The translations under genes were made by a program, and so were the position numbers. Below, in pieces: positions 45,322-53,150 of a stretch of DNA of 64,000 nt. Source of the DNA: Bacteroidales bacterium (GTDB taxonomy: Bacteria > Bacteroidota > Bacteroidia > Bacteroidales > UBA932); NCBI GenBank assembly GCA_017550655.1, contig JAFZOK010000013.1, forward strand, positions 496,001-560,000, in the 5' to 3' direction. How positions within the stretch are numbered: the first letter of the stretch is position 1; every line of letters begins with the position of its first letter. The notes beneath the pieces are model-generated. The model worked only from the letters and a program-made list of their open reading frames with translations. It did no database searches and had not been told where the DNA came from.

Positions 45322-45942
45322 ATGCATATCGGAATCGCAGGAAACATAGGCAGCGGGAAAACAACCCTTACCGGGCTGCTTGCAAAGAATCTGGGATGGA
45401 CCCCAAAGTATGAACCGGTTGAAAATAACCCTTATCTGGAAGACTTTTACAACGACATGCCGCGTTGGTCTTTCAACCTTCAGATATATTTTCTGAACAA
45501 GAGGTTCCAAGAAGTGGTAAACATCCGCAACTCCAAGGACAATGTAATCCAGGACAGGACAATCTACGAGGATTCCTGCGTGTTTGCGCCGAACCTCCAC
45601 AAGATGGGCCTGATGCCTACCAGAGACTATGACAATTACAAGGACCTGTTCTCACTGATGATTTCCTTGGTGCAACCGCCTGACCTGATGATTTATCTGC
45701 GCTCTTCCATAGAGCATCTGGTATCCAACATCCAGAAGAGGGGACGCAAGTACGAGGAGGGAATCCGTCTGGACTATCTGAAAGGCCTCAACGACCTTTA
45801 CGAGGAATGGGCCGCAACATACAAGGACGGAAAGCTTCTCATCATCGATGTGGACAAGCTGGATTTCCAGAATAACCCTAAGGATTTGAGTACCATCATA
45901 GACGCCATCCAGGCAGAACTGGGCGGACTCTTTACGGTATAG
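45322..45942 (+). CDS. Deoxynucleoside kinase
   Basis: A 206-residue kinase of the deoxyadenosine/deoxyguanosine/thymidine-kinase-2 family. The P-loop GNIGSGKTTLTGLLA is at residues 6-20; QDRTIYEDSCVFA carries the DR(S/T) substrate motif; and the lid arginines are in IQKRGRKYEEGI. It salvages purine deoxynucleosides. The ATG at 45322 (MHIGIAGNIGSGKTT) is chosen over an earlier in-frame start because it puts the P-loop at the usual place. It is convergent with the EnvC-like gene, with 2 bases between. Confidence 0.93.
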   Translation: MHIGIAGNIGSGKTTLTGLLAKNLGWTPKYEPVENNPYLEDFYNDMPRWSFNLQIYFLNKRFQEVVNIRNSKDNVIQDRTIYEDSCVFAPNLHKMGLMPTRDYDNYKDLFSLMISLVQPPDLMIYLRSSIEHLVSNIQKRGRKYEEGIRLDYLKGLNDLYEEWAATYKDGKLLIIDVDKLDFQNNPKDLSTIIDAIQAELGGLFTV

Positions 45943-45944
45943 AT

Positions 45945-47201
45945 CTATTTCTTCAGCCAGTTTTCAGGATTCTGCTTCTGGGTTCCCATCCAGAGCTCGA
46001 AGTGTATTTCGCTGCTTTCCTGATTTGAGTCAACGGTTCCGATCACGGAGCCCTGGGTGACCTTTTGCCCGTTCTTGACGCTGACCTTTCCGAGTTTGCA
46101 GTAGAAGGTGAAGAACTTGCCGTGCTCCACAAGCACGCAGTTGCTGTATCCCGGAATGACAAGAATCTGCTTTACAACGCCCTCGAACACGCAGAGAACC
46201 TGGCTTCCCTTCGGGGCCGCGATGTTGACTCCGTTGTTAAACGGGAGTTTCACGCCCTTGATTGTAGGATGCGGATGCTCTCCGAATCCCTCCACGATCA
46301 TCCCTCTTTTTACCGGCCACGGCAGATTACCCTTGTTGCTCTCGAAAGAACCGCTCAGCTTGGCGCTTTCCGGAGTTTCCGCGTAAGTCTTGCCGGATGA
46401 AGGAGTTTTGCCTCCGCTCTTTTTCGCAGAGGATTCAGCCTTTTTCCTTTCAGCGGCGATTGCCTGGGAGATGAGCTTTTCTATCTCCTTGTTCAGGCGG
46501 TCTGCCTGCTGCTTTTTCTTCTGGAGTTCCTGGGTGTATTTTTTCTGCTGCCTGGCAAGGGTGTTGGCGTATGCCTTGGACTTGTCCTGGTCTTGCTTGA
46601 GCCGGTTGTACTCTTCGGTCTTCTCGTGCTGGTCCTTTATCTTTTCTGCCTGGAGATGGGAGAGTTCGCTGCGTTCAGCTTCTATCTTTTTGCTTTCCTC
46701 CTTTATCGCCGAGGCAAGGGAAGAAAGGGAAGACGAGTACTTTTTCAGATAGCTCCACCTGCGGTATCCCTGTTCCACGTTTTCGGAAGCTATGATGTAC
46801 ATGAACCATTTGCGGGAATCGCGGTTGCGGTAGGCCTTGATGACCATTCTCCGGTAGGAAGCCTTGAGGCTGTCCAGCTTGGCGGTCAATATCTCCAGGG
46901 CCTTGGTCTTGTCCGAAATCTGCATTCCCTGGCGGTTAATGTCTTCCTCAAGGCGGTCGATGAGCCTCTTTCTTGTCTCCACCTTTTTGTTCAGAAGCTT
47001 GAGTTCGGTAAGGGTGTTCTGCCTCTGCTTCTTGGTCTCCGATATCTGCTTGTCCAGGAACTTGATATCGTCCTGGAGCTTGCCGGCTTCCTTTTTCTTG
47101 CTCTCGATGGTCTTGTTCTGGGCTATGGCATTCTGAGGTGAGGCAAGCAGGAGGAACCCCGCCGTCAAAACGCATAAATATGTGGTCAGTCTTGAAGCCA
47201 T
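45945..47201 (-). CDS. EnvC-like murein hydrolase activator (degenerate M23 domain)
   Basis: A 418-residue periplasmic protein: signal peptide (cleavage near AIAQ), a long coiled coil (about 30-265, rich in K, E, Q, with LDKQISETKKQRQNTLTELK), and a C-terminal LytM/M23 domain. The zinc ligands are largely lost: the usual HxGxDI reads NNGVNIAAPKG, and the usual HxH before the end reads FYCKL, while EIHFELW keeps one His. That matches the EnvC/NlpD type, which activates amidases instead of cutting peptidoglycan. It follows the TPR gene by 9 bases. Confidence 0.9.
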   Translation of the reverse strand: MASRLTTYLCVLTAGFLLLASPQNAIAQNKTIESKKKEAGKLQDDIKFLDKQISETKKQRQNTLTELKLLNKKVETRKRLIDRLEEDINRQGMQISDKTKALEILTAKLDSLKASYRRMVIKAYRNRDSRKWFMYIIASENVEQGYRRWSYLKKYSSSLSSLASAIKEESKKIEAERSELSHLQAEKIKDQHEKTEEYNRLKQDQDKSKAYANTLARQQKKYTQELQKKKQQADRLNKEIEKLISQAIAAERKKAESSAKKSGGKTPSSGKTYAETPESAKLSGSFESNKGNLPWPVKRGMIVEGFGEHPHPTIKGVKLPFNNGVNIAAPKGSQVLCVFEGVVKQILVIPGYSNCVLVEHGKFFTFYCKLGKVSVKNGQKVTQGSVIGTVDSNQESSEIHFELWMGTQKQNPENWLKK

Positions 47202-47210
47202 TGCAGAGTA

Positions 47211-48974
47211 TCAATTGTATTTTTTGTCTTCTCCAAGCAGCGCTGCTGCCTGCAGCCTTTGCGTGAGTTTGTCCACCTCTGCCTGGTCTCCGCTTTCGGC
47301 GGCTTTCAGTAGGGCTTTCTTGTAGTAGATTATTGCTATGTCAAACTCGCCGAGGGATGCCAGCACATCCGCATAGCGGGTAAGGATTCCGATGTCGTCG
47401 CTTCCTCCGTACGCCACGGCCTGCTGCAGATATTTCTTGGCCTGCTCCTTGTCTCCGGCGAGGAAGAGAACCCAGCCGTAGGTATCCAGATAATGGTATT
47501 CTCCGGAACTGTTCTCAATGGCGGCCTTTGCCATCCGGACAGCTCTCTGGAGATCCTTTTTTCCGGGCATCTGTCCAGGGGTACCGGTTGCAAGATACCA
47601 GGCGTAGTTGTTCAGTACTCCCGGTTCTTTCGGGTTCAGTTTCAGAGCCTTGTCGTAATATTTATAGGCGGTCTTGTCATCCTTTTTGCTGTGGTACATG
47701 TCTCCCACAAGGGAGTAGATCTGAAGCAGAAGAGCGGTATCTTTCTGTTTCCTGACGGCCTTCTCCTGGGAAAGGAAGGTCTGTATGGCGTCGTCATACT
47801 TATTCAGGTTGTGCTGGGCCATTCCCTTGAACTGGAAAAGGTCAGCGGCCTGGTCAGGGAATAATGTCATCGACGAGTCCACAAAACTTTCCAGCCTCTC
47901 CCAGTTCTGGGCACTGTAGAGGAAACTGAGCATATTGCCCCTTAGATAACGGTCTTCCGGGTAGTATTTGAGAATATTGTTGAGCACCTTGCCGGCCTTT
48001 TCCGTCTCCCCGGAGCGAGAAAGGTAGATGGCGCTGGTAATGGCGGCGGCGCTGTCGGCCGGGTCTGCCTGGGCAAATTCCAGAAGACAGTCCGCCATCC
48101 CTTCCCTGTACTGCTGGTAGAAGACAGGGTTTTTCATTGCCTCCTCCAGATGGGCTTTCTTGATATCGTAATCCGCATCGCGGTTTCCGAGGAAAGATTT
48201 CAGGTATATAAGGTACATTCCGTAGTTTTTCTGGCGGCGGTATGTCTGCATCTTTCCGTAGATGGCGGGAACATAATCCTGTTCAGCCGCCAGGGCCTTG
48301 TTGTACCATACCAAAGCCAGCGAGTCCTTCCCGCTTCCGGCATAAATGTCAGCGATGTAACCCTCATACAAAGGATTCGGTATCTTGTTGTCCGCGTCTA
48401 TCAGAGCCTGGAGGGCTTTTCCCGATTCTCCCTGTGAGGAGTAAATGCGGAAGCGTGTCATTACGGAGGCTTCGTTAGGGCCCGTCTTCTGCTCCAGCTT
48501 GTCGGCCAGGGCAAGGGCCTTGTCCTGCATTCCCCTCGGAACATAAAGGTTGATAAGGCTGAGGTAAGGCTCGCTCTTGGACGGGAACCTGTCCACCAGT
48601 TTCTCGAATAGCTTCATTGCCGCCGGGGTGTCGTTGTTCTGCATATAGACGGCTCCAAGAGTTGCCAGATAGTAATAGTTGGTTGAATCAATCCCTACGG
48701 CTGCGGTCAAGTCTTTTTCCGCTTCCTCCAGATCCATTTCCACCAAAGCCACCTTTGCCAGCATATAGTATGCGGCATCGTTATTAGGGTTGAAGGCGAT
48801 GGCCTGGCGGCAAAGGCTCTTTACGCTGTCCGCCTGGTGGTTGTTGTAAGCCATCTGGGCGGAAATCATGCAGGAGTCGCTCTTGGATACGGATAAAACA
48901 TCCTGCGCCCTAAGGGCCGGAGCTAAAAGCGCAGATACCAGGCACAAAAGAAATATGGCACTCGGACGTCTCAT
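47211..48974 (-). CDS. Secreted tetratricopeptide-repeat protein
   Basis: A 587-residue protein with signal peptide (cleavage near LRAQ, residue 24) and TPR units across almost the whole length, e.g. AYYMLAKVALVEMDLEEAEKDL (region 55-80) and AYKYYDKALKLNPKEPGVLNNYAWYLA (region 430-460). It is the usual upstream neighbour of the EnvC-like gene in Bacteroidales and probably scaffolds a periplasmic complex. The C-terminal two TPRs are followed by DKLTQRLQAAALLGEDKKYN. Specific partners are unknown. Confidence 0.88.
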   Translation of the reverse strand: MRRPSAIFLLCLVSALLAPALRAQDVLSVSKSDSCMISAQMAYNNHQADSVKSLCRQAIAFNPNNDAAYYMLAKVALVEMDLEEAEKDLTAAVGIDSTNYYYLATLGAVYMQNNDTPAAMKLFEKLVDRFPSKSEPYLSLINLYVPRGMQDKALALADKLEQKTGPNEASVMTRFRIYSSQGESGKALQALIDADNKIPNPLYEGYIADIYAGSGKDSLALVWYNKALAAEQDYVPAIYGKMQTYRRQKNYGMYLIYLKSFLGNRDADYDIKKAHLEEAMKNPVFYQQYREGMADCLLEFAQADPADSAAAITSAIYLSRSGETEKAGKVLNNILKYYPEDRYLRGNMLSFLYSAQNWERLESFVDSSMTLFPDQAADLFQFKGMAQHNLNKYDDAIQTFLSQEKAVRKQKDTALLLQIYSLVGDMYHSKKDDKTAYKYYDKALKLNPKEPGVLNNYAWYLATGTPGQMPGKKDLQRAVRMAKAAIENSSGEYHYLDTYGWVLFLAGDKEQAKKYLQQAVAYGGSDDIGILTRYADVLASLGEFDIAIIYYKKALLKAAESGDQAEVDKLTQRLQAAALLGEDKKYN

Positions 48975-48984
48975 ATCATCATGA

Positions 48985-49013
48985 CAAAAATAGCAAATAA
49001 TGTGCTAAATTTG
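48985..49013. promoter_or_regulatory. Back-to-back -7 boxes between the TPR gene and the ECF sigma gene
   Basis: Minus strand TATTTTTG (48992 to 48985) lies 10 bases before the TPR start. Plus strand TAAATTTG (49006-49013) lies 39 bases before the sigma factor start. They are 13 bases apart with no clear -33 elements. Confidence 0.45.
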
Positions 49014-49052
49014 TTTTTCCATTGCAACCTTCGGGCGGTAATTTGCATCTTA

Positions 49053-49625
49053 ATGACAGACAACAAGAAGACACGGGAACAGCCGGATCCTTATTCCGAT
49101 CTTGTAGCACGCTGCAAGAAGCTGGAAAAGAAGGCGCAGAGGGAGCTTTACGACAAGCTCTCCTTGAGGATGTTCCCCGTTTGTCTGCGCTATATGGGGG
49201 AGAGGGAGAAGGCCAAGGACGTGCTTCACGACGGCTTCATAACCCTTTTCTCCAAGTTGGGAGACTACCGCGGAGAAGGTATGTTTGAAGGCTGGGCGAG
49301 AAGAATATTCGTTACCGCCTGCCTGATGCAGATCCGCAAGACAGATATCCTCAAACAGACGGTGCAGATAGACGGTGAGACTCCAACGGCGGAATCTTCC
49401 CTGGAGCTTGACCCGCAGGAGACGTCAAAACTGGACGCAGACAAGCTGATGGAACTTATCGTCTCCATGCCGGAAGGGTTCAGGACGGTGTTCAACCTCT
49501 ATGCGATAGAGGGTTATTCGCATAAGGAAATAGCGCAAATGCTAGGTCTCAGCGAAGGAGGATGCCGCTCACAGCTCAGCCGCGCGAGGGTCTGGCTTCA
49601 GGAAAGACTGAAGAAAATAAAGTGA
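49053..49625 (+). CDS. ECF-type RNA polymerase sigma factor
   Basis: A 190-residue sigma-70 factor of the extracytoplasmic-function group. Region 2 (about 20-90) has CLRYMGEREKAKDVLHDGFITLFSKLGDYRGEGMFEGWARRIF. Region 4 (about 130-185) has MPEGFRTVFNLYAIEGYSHKEIAQMLGLSEGGCRSQLSRAR. The ATG at 49053 (MTDNKKTREQPD) is favoured; an earlier in-frame start would put a hydrophobic run in front of region 2. The next gene, 21 bases on, encodes a protein with a cytoplasmic N-terminus, one membrane helix and an outer-membrane-like barrel. Confidence 0.93.
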   Translation: MTDNKKTREQPDPYSDLVARCKKLEKKAQRELYDKLSLRMFPVCLRYMGEREKAKDVLHDGFITLFSKLGDYRGEGMFEGWARRIFVTACLMQIRKTDILKQTVQIDGETPTAESSLELDPQETSKLDADKLMELIVSMPEGFRTVFNLYAIEGYSHKEIAQMLGLSEGGCRSQLSRARVWLQERLKKIK

Positions 49626-49646
49626 CGTGTCTAAAATTATAGAGAT

Positions 49647-50945
49647 TTGAAACAGTTCAAAGACATATTGGAAAAGGGCCTTGGCAAGAAATGGTCTCTG
49701 ACAGAGGAGGAAAAATCTTCCCTGTGGGAGTCCGTTTCCAGTCAGTTGCCGTCTGCCGAGCCTAAGAGGGGAGGATTCCTCTGGTGGGCCGTTCCGGCAG
49801 CGGTTGCTGCGGCCGTGGCAGCCTTTTTCCTTCTCAGATCGCCTTCCTCTTCACCAACCCCATTCCAGCCTGAAATTAAACCTATTGAAAAAACTACAAC
49901 TCTTGCAGACGGGAACGGGGCAATAGAAAGTGCAGAGTCCCCAACCAGGGAGAAGGAGGCTCAGATGCCTGTGCTGGCTTATTCGGGCACTCAAAAAGTG
50001 TCCGGCCAGCAAGGGTATTCTGGGGAGGAAACAATCCAGAGCGCAGTTGAGAATGCCGAGCTCAAAGACATAATCGCTGAGAATAAAACAGAGGTTATAC
50101 CAGAAGAAAAGATTCAGAATCAGGATATTCCTCAGACGGAACTGAAAGAGCAGAAACAGGAAACAGCCTCTCAGACTCAGGAATCTTCAGAAAAGAATGT
50201 TTCTCCGGAGAAATCTTCAACGCAAAAGAATTCCTCTGCGGTAAAACCTTCTGCCTCAAGAAAGCAGTTAAAGGAATACTACAAGGAACCTTCATCCGGC
50301 AAGAGGCTGGCTTTCTCCGCTTCCTCAAACTTCTCCGGTAGGGGAAAGGTGGAGGGCCCTTCCAACAGCATGATCAAGGCTGTGGCCTCCCAGTTCGGAT
50401 ATATAACCTATTCCATGGCCCCTTCAGTTCAGCAGATTTCACAGACCAAATACGCTTTGCCTCTGAATTTCGCCATCGGAGTAAGCTACAAGGTCAATGA
50501 TGTGCTTACCGTTGGATCTGGCGTAAGCTACTCCTTCCTTCACAGCAAATACAACGGCCTCATCAACGGGCAGTTCTATGATATAAAGCAGGGCGTTCAC
50601 TATATCGGGGTGCCTGTCAAACTGTACTTCAACCTCGGATCAGCGGGCAACGTAGATTTCTACGCAGCAGCCGGAGGTGCAGTGGAGAAGGGCGTGAAGG
50701 TTACCTATCGTATGAAATCCGCCACGGGAAGCGGCAAGACCAGCGACTCCCACGTCAAGGGACTGCAGTTCTCCACCAAGGCCGTTACCGGTCTGGAATA
50801 CCGCTTCGGCAAGAGCAAGAATGTAGGTCTCTATCTTGAGCCTGGAGTTACCTATTACTTTGACTCAGACCTTCCAGCAAGCATCCGCACCGACCATCCT
50901 CTCCAGTTCGAGGCCCAGGCCGGCGTGCGTTTCCATTTGAAATAA
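49647..50945 (+). CDS. Single-pass membrane protein with C-terminal beta-barrel domain, downstream of ECF sigma factor
   Basis: A 432-residue protein that starts at TTG; a stop codon lies 15 bases upstream in frame and no ATG is available until far inside the protein. Residues 1-45 are charged and short like an anti-sigma N-terminus; 47-64 form a membrane helix (WWAVPAAVAAAVAAFFLL); 70-210 are low-complexity, rich in E, Q, K, S, P; and about 230-432 form a barrel of alternating strands ending in FEAQAGVRFHLK. This layout is known next to ECF sigma genes in Bacteroidales, suggesting a combined anti-sigma/envelope sensor. How a barrel with a signal-anchor is placed is unclear. Confidence 0.82.
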   Translation: MKQFKDILEKGLGKKWSLTEEEKSSLWESVSSQLPSAEPKRGGFLWWAVPAAVAAAVAAFFLLRSPSSSPTPFQPEIKPIEKTTTLADGNGAIESAESPTREKEAQMPVLAYSGTQKVSGQQGYSGEETIQSAVENAELKDIIAENKTEVIPEEKIQNQDIPQTELKEQKQETASQTQESSEKNVSPEKSSTQKNSSAVKPSASRKQLKEYYKEPSSGKRLAFSASSNFSGRGKVEGPSNSMIKAVASQFGYITYSMAPSVQQISQTKYALPLNFAIGVSYKVNDVLTVGSGVSYSFLHSKYNGLINGQFYDIKQGVHYIGVPVKLYFNLGSAGNVDFYAAAGGAVEKGVKVTYRMKSATGSGKTSDSHVKGLQFSTKAVTGLEYRFGKSKNVGLYLEPGVTYYFDSDLPASIRTDHPLQFEAQAGVRFHLK

Positions 50946-50953
50946 CGATATTT

Positions 50954-51140
50954 GCGCCCTCTAGCACAAAGAACGGGACAGAGGGAGCATTTTAGGCGGT
51001 TTTTGTTCCCTCTGACACACAGAATGGGACAGAAGGGGCATTTTATGCTTTTTTTGCTCCCTCTAGCACATAGAACGGGACAGAAGGAGCATTTTAGGCG
51101 GTTTTTGCTCCCTCTGACACAGAAACAGGACGGAAGGAGC
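50954..51140 (+). repeat. REP-like array 1: four 51-bp hairpin units
   Basis: Four head-to-tail units with hairpins at 50954-50988, 51005-51039, 51056-51090 and 51107-51140, period exactly 51 bases. Each has arms close to GCTCCCTCT and AGAGGGAGC, a loop holding AGAACGGGAC, and a spacer near ATTTTAGGCGGTTTTT. Units alternate between an AGCACA and a GACACA loop start. Arms have zero to three mismatches. The array begins 9 bases after the barrel gene stop. The following 112 bases up to the transposase promoter hold nothing recognisable. Confidence 0.9.
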
Positions 51141-51252
51141 GCTTTCAGGGAATAACGGCCTCCGCTTCAAGGTGGAAAGCCGCCATAATTCGAATCGAGA
51201 ACTATGTCACACATGAATTCTATCCTAGATTCATTATTCCAATTCATAATTA

Positions 51253-51284
51253 TTTGCAAGACAAGCGAATAATCAATACCTTTG
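51253..51284 (+). promoter_or_regulatory. Promoter of the RAYT transposase gene
   Basis: TTTG (51253-51256), a 20-base spacer and TACCTTTG (51277-51284) form an exact Bacteroidota promoter. The leader would be about 100 bases to the ATG at 51389 and contains a 13-codon out-of-frame open frame from 51334. Confidence 0.7.
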
Positions 51285-51388
51285 AACCTGCTGCAAAAGA
51301 AATAGATGTTGAGGTTTGATGGTTGAGAGTTTTATGGGGGAAGATAAGAGAGGGGCTCGGTATTGTAAAACTTAAAGACTGTCAAACT

Positions 51389-52249
51389 ATGAGCGAAAAA
51401 TTTTGGCTGGTGACCACAGAGCATCTGAAAGACGGATTGTGGTTCCAGGATGAAGAGGATTTCAAGACGGGAATGAGCTATGTTGCTGTCACAAACATCC
51501 TGTCTGGAGTGGGAGTTATGGCATTTGTGCTGATGTCCAACCACGTGCATTTTGTGTTGGGAGGCTCTGAAGATGAAGCACAATTTTTCATAAATCATTT
51601 CAAGCGATTTTATTCCAGATACTTTCACTTCAAGTATTCCTCAACGGAACTATTGCGCAACAACAGCATTAATTTAAGGGAACTGAATATCGGTGACGAA
51701 TCCTTTGAAAAGGCGGTTGCCTATGTTCATATGAATCCCGTGGCGGCAAATATTTGCTCTCACCCTATTGGATATCCTTGGGGTACTGGAGCTTTATTCT
51801 TCAGCGGTTCCTCTATCGCAGGAAAGAGGGTGGATGCTTTTAGCAAGCGCTCCCTATACAAAATTACTCACAGCAAAGTGGCGTTTCCTCCTGAATACAT
51901 CGTTGATGAAAGAGGATTTGTTTCCCCAGTTTCTTATGTTCAGAAAAATTTCGTTGAATCTGTGTTCAGAAGTCCAAAAAGAATGAACTTTTTTCTCAAT
52001 AATTCTTCAAAGGCTAAGTATGATGCCATCTTGCCGACTTTCAAAGATCAGTCTGCTCTGGCAGGAATGTATGATCTATGCAATTCTCTTTTTCGCAAAT
52101 CTTCTATCTGCGATTTAACACAGGAACAAAAGGCGGAACTTCTGAAACAAATGCGTTACAGATTTTCTGCAGATCCAAAACAGCTTTCGCGTATTACGGG
52201 ATTGTCTCAAGACTCGGTGATGGAACTTCTGGATACTTTCAACGCCTGA
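51389..52249 (+). CDS. REP-associated tyrosine transposase (RAYT, Y1/HUH superfamily)
   Basis: A 286-residue single-strand transposase relative. The metal-binding HxH is in AFVLMSNHVHFVLGG (His52, His54). YVHMNPVAANI (residues 112-122) is the conserved helix that should carry the nucleophile Tyr112. The C-terminus (SRITGLSQDSVMELL) looks like a helix-turn-helix. RAYTs are known in proteobacteria to act on REP palindromes; here the gene is bracketed by 51-bp hairpin arrays, which supports the call. The ATG at 51389 gives MSEKFWLVTTEHLKDG, a normal RAYT N-terminus; a TTG at 51323 would add 22 residues without family resemblance. All key residues are present. Confidence 0.9.
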   Translation: MSEKFWLVTTEHLKDGLWFQDEEDFKTGMSYVAVTNILSGVGVMAFVLMSNHVHFVLGGSEDEAQFFINHFKRFYSRYFHFKYSSTELLRNNSINLRELNIGDESFEKAVAYVHMNPVAANICSHPIGYPWGTGALFFSGSSIAGKRVDAFSKRSLYKITHSKVAFPPEYIVDERGFVSPVSYVQKNFVESVFRSPKRMNFFLNNSSKAKYDAILPTFKDQSALAGMYDLCNSLFRKSSICDLTQEQKAELLKQMRYRFSADPKQLSRITGLSQDSVMELLDTFNA

Positions 52250-52255
52250 GTTTTT

Positions 52256-52392
52256 GCTCCCTCTAGCACACAGAACGGGACAGAGGGAGCGTTTTAGGCG
52301 GTTTTTGCGCCCTTTGACACATAGAACGGGACAGAGGGAGCATTTTAGGCGGTTTTTGCTCTCTCTGACACACAGAACGGGACAGAAGGAGC
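52256..52392 (+). repeat. REP-like array 2: three 51-bp hairpin units
   Basis: Hairpins at 52256-52290, 52307-52341 and 52358-52392, again with a 51-base period and the same orientation as array 1. The first has a perfect 9-bp stem (GCTCCCTCT/AGAGGGAGC) with a 17-base loop. The array begins 7 bases after the transposase stop and ends 2 bases before the convergent mlaF stop, so it separates the two 3' ends and may act as a bidirectional terminator. Confidence 0.9.
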
Positions 52393-52394
52393 GT

Positions 52395-53147
52395 TTACCG
52401 GTTGCGCTTGAGTTGTCGGGCCAGATTGTTGGCGAAGACGAAGTCGTTGAGAGGCTGGCAGTCCGTATCCATTATCTCCTTGTTGGAACCCTCCCAGAGA
52501 AGATGCCCCTTGTGGATGAAACCAATATGGTCTCCGATTTCCATAACGGAGTTCATGTCGTGCGTGTTGACGACGGTGGTAATCTTATACTCCTGCGTGA
52601 TTTCCTGAATCAGACGGTCAATGACAATTGCAGTGGTCGGATCCAGGCCTGAATTAGGCTCGTCGCAGAAGAGGTACTTGGGGTTCAGTGCGATGGCTCT
52701 TGCGATGCCCACCCTTTTCTGCATACCTCCGGAAAGTTGGGCTGGATAGAGTTTGTTGGAGTTCTCCAGGTTCACTCTCTTGAGGCAGAAGTTTACCCTG
52801 TCGAGTTTCTGCTCCAGGCTCCAGTCCGTGAAGAAATCCATCGGGAACATGATATTCTCCTCCACGGTGGCAAAGTCGAACAGGGCGCTTTCCTGGAAGA
52901 GCATTCCCATTTCCTTGCGGAAGAGCTTCCTTTCCCCGAACTTCATCCTGGTAAAGTTCCTGTCTCCGTAGAGAATGTCTCCCTTGTCAGGCTCGTACAG
53001 GCCTACAAGGTTTTTCAGCAGGACCGTCTTTCCGCTTCCGCTGGCTCCGATGATCAGGGAACACTCCCCATCCCGGAACTGGATGTTGATGTCCTCCAGT
53101 ACCGGCCGGCCGTCGAATTCCTTGTATAGTCCCTTGACTTCTATCAT
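52395..53147 (-). CDS. mlaF: MlaF-like ABC transporter ATP-binding protein
   Basis: A 250-residue ATPase: Walker A GASGSGKTVLLKNL near residue 32, Q-loop MGMLFQESALFD, signature LSGGMQKRVGIARAIA, Walker B YLFCDEPNSGLDP. The SALFD and GMQKRV features are those of the Mla/Mkl lipid-transport ATPases. It works with the MlaE permease encoded 3 bases upstream to move phospholipids between membranes. The usual MCE-domain gene (mlaD) is not found after it; the RAYT repeat array begins there instead. Confidence 0.93.
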   Translation of the reverse strand: MIEVKGLYKEFDGRPVLEDINIQFRDGECSLIIGASGSGKTVLLKNLVGLYEPDKGDILYGDRNFTRMKFGERKLFRKEMGMLFQESALFDFATVEENIMFPMDFFTDWSLEQKLDRVNFCLKRVNLENSNKLYPAQLSGGMQKRVGIARAIALNPKYLFCDEPNSGLDPTTAIVIDRLIQEITQEYKITTVVNTHDMNSVMEIGDHIGFIHKGHLLWEGSNKEIMDTDCQPLNDFVFANNLARQLKRNR

Positions 53148-53150
53148 CGT

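Noticed and set aside
50952-51155. A small repeated protein read through array 1 (17-residue units such as PLAHRTGQKEHFRRFL)
   Set aside because: It starts at TTG directly after the barrel gene, has no promoter or relatives I recognise, and its repeats follow from the 51-base DNA period. The hairpin structure explains the conservation better.
50954-52392. CRISPR array
   Set aside because: The units are head-to-tail copies with no unique spacers: the sequence between hairpins is itself conserved, and no cas gene is near.
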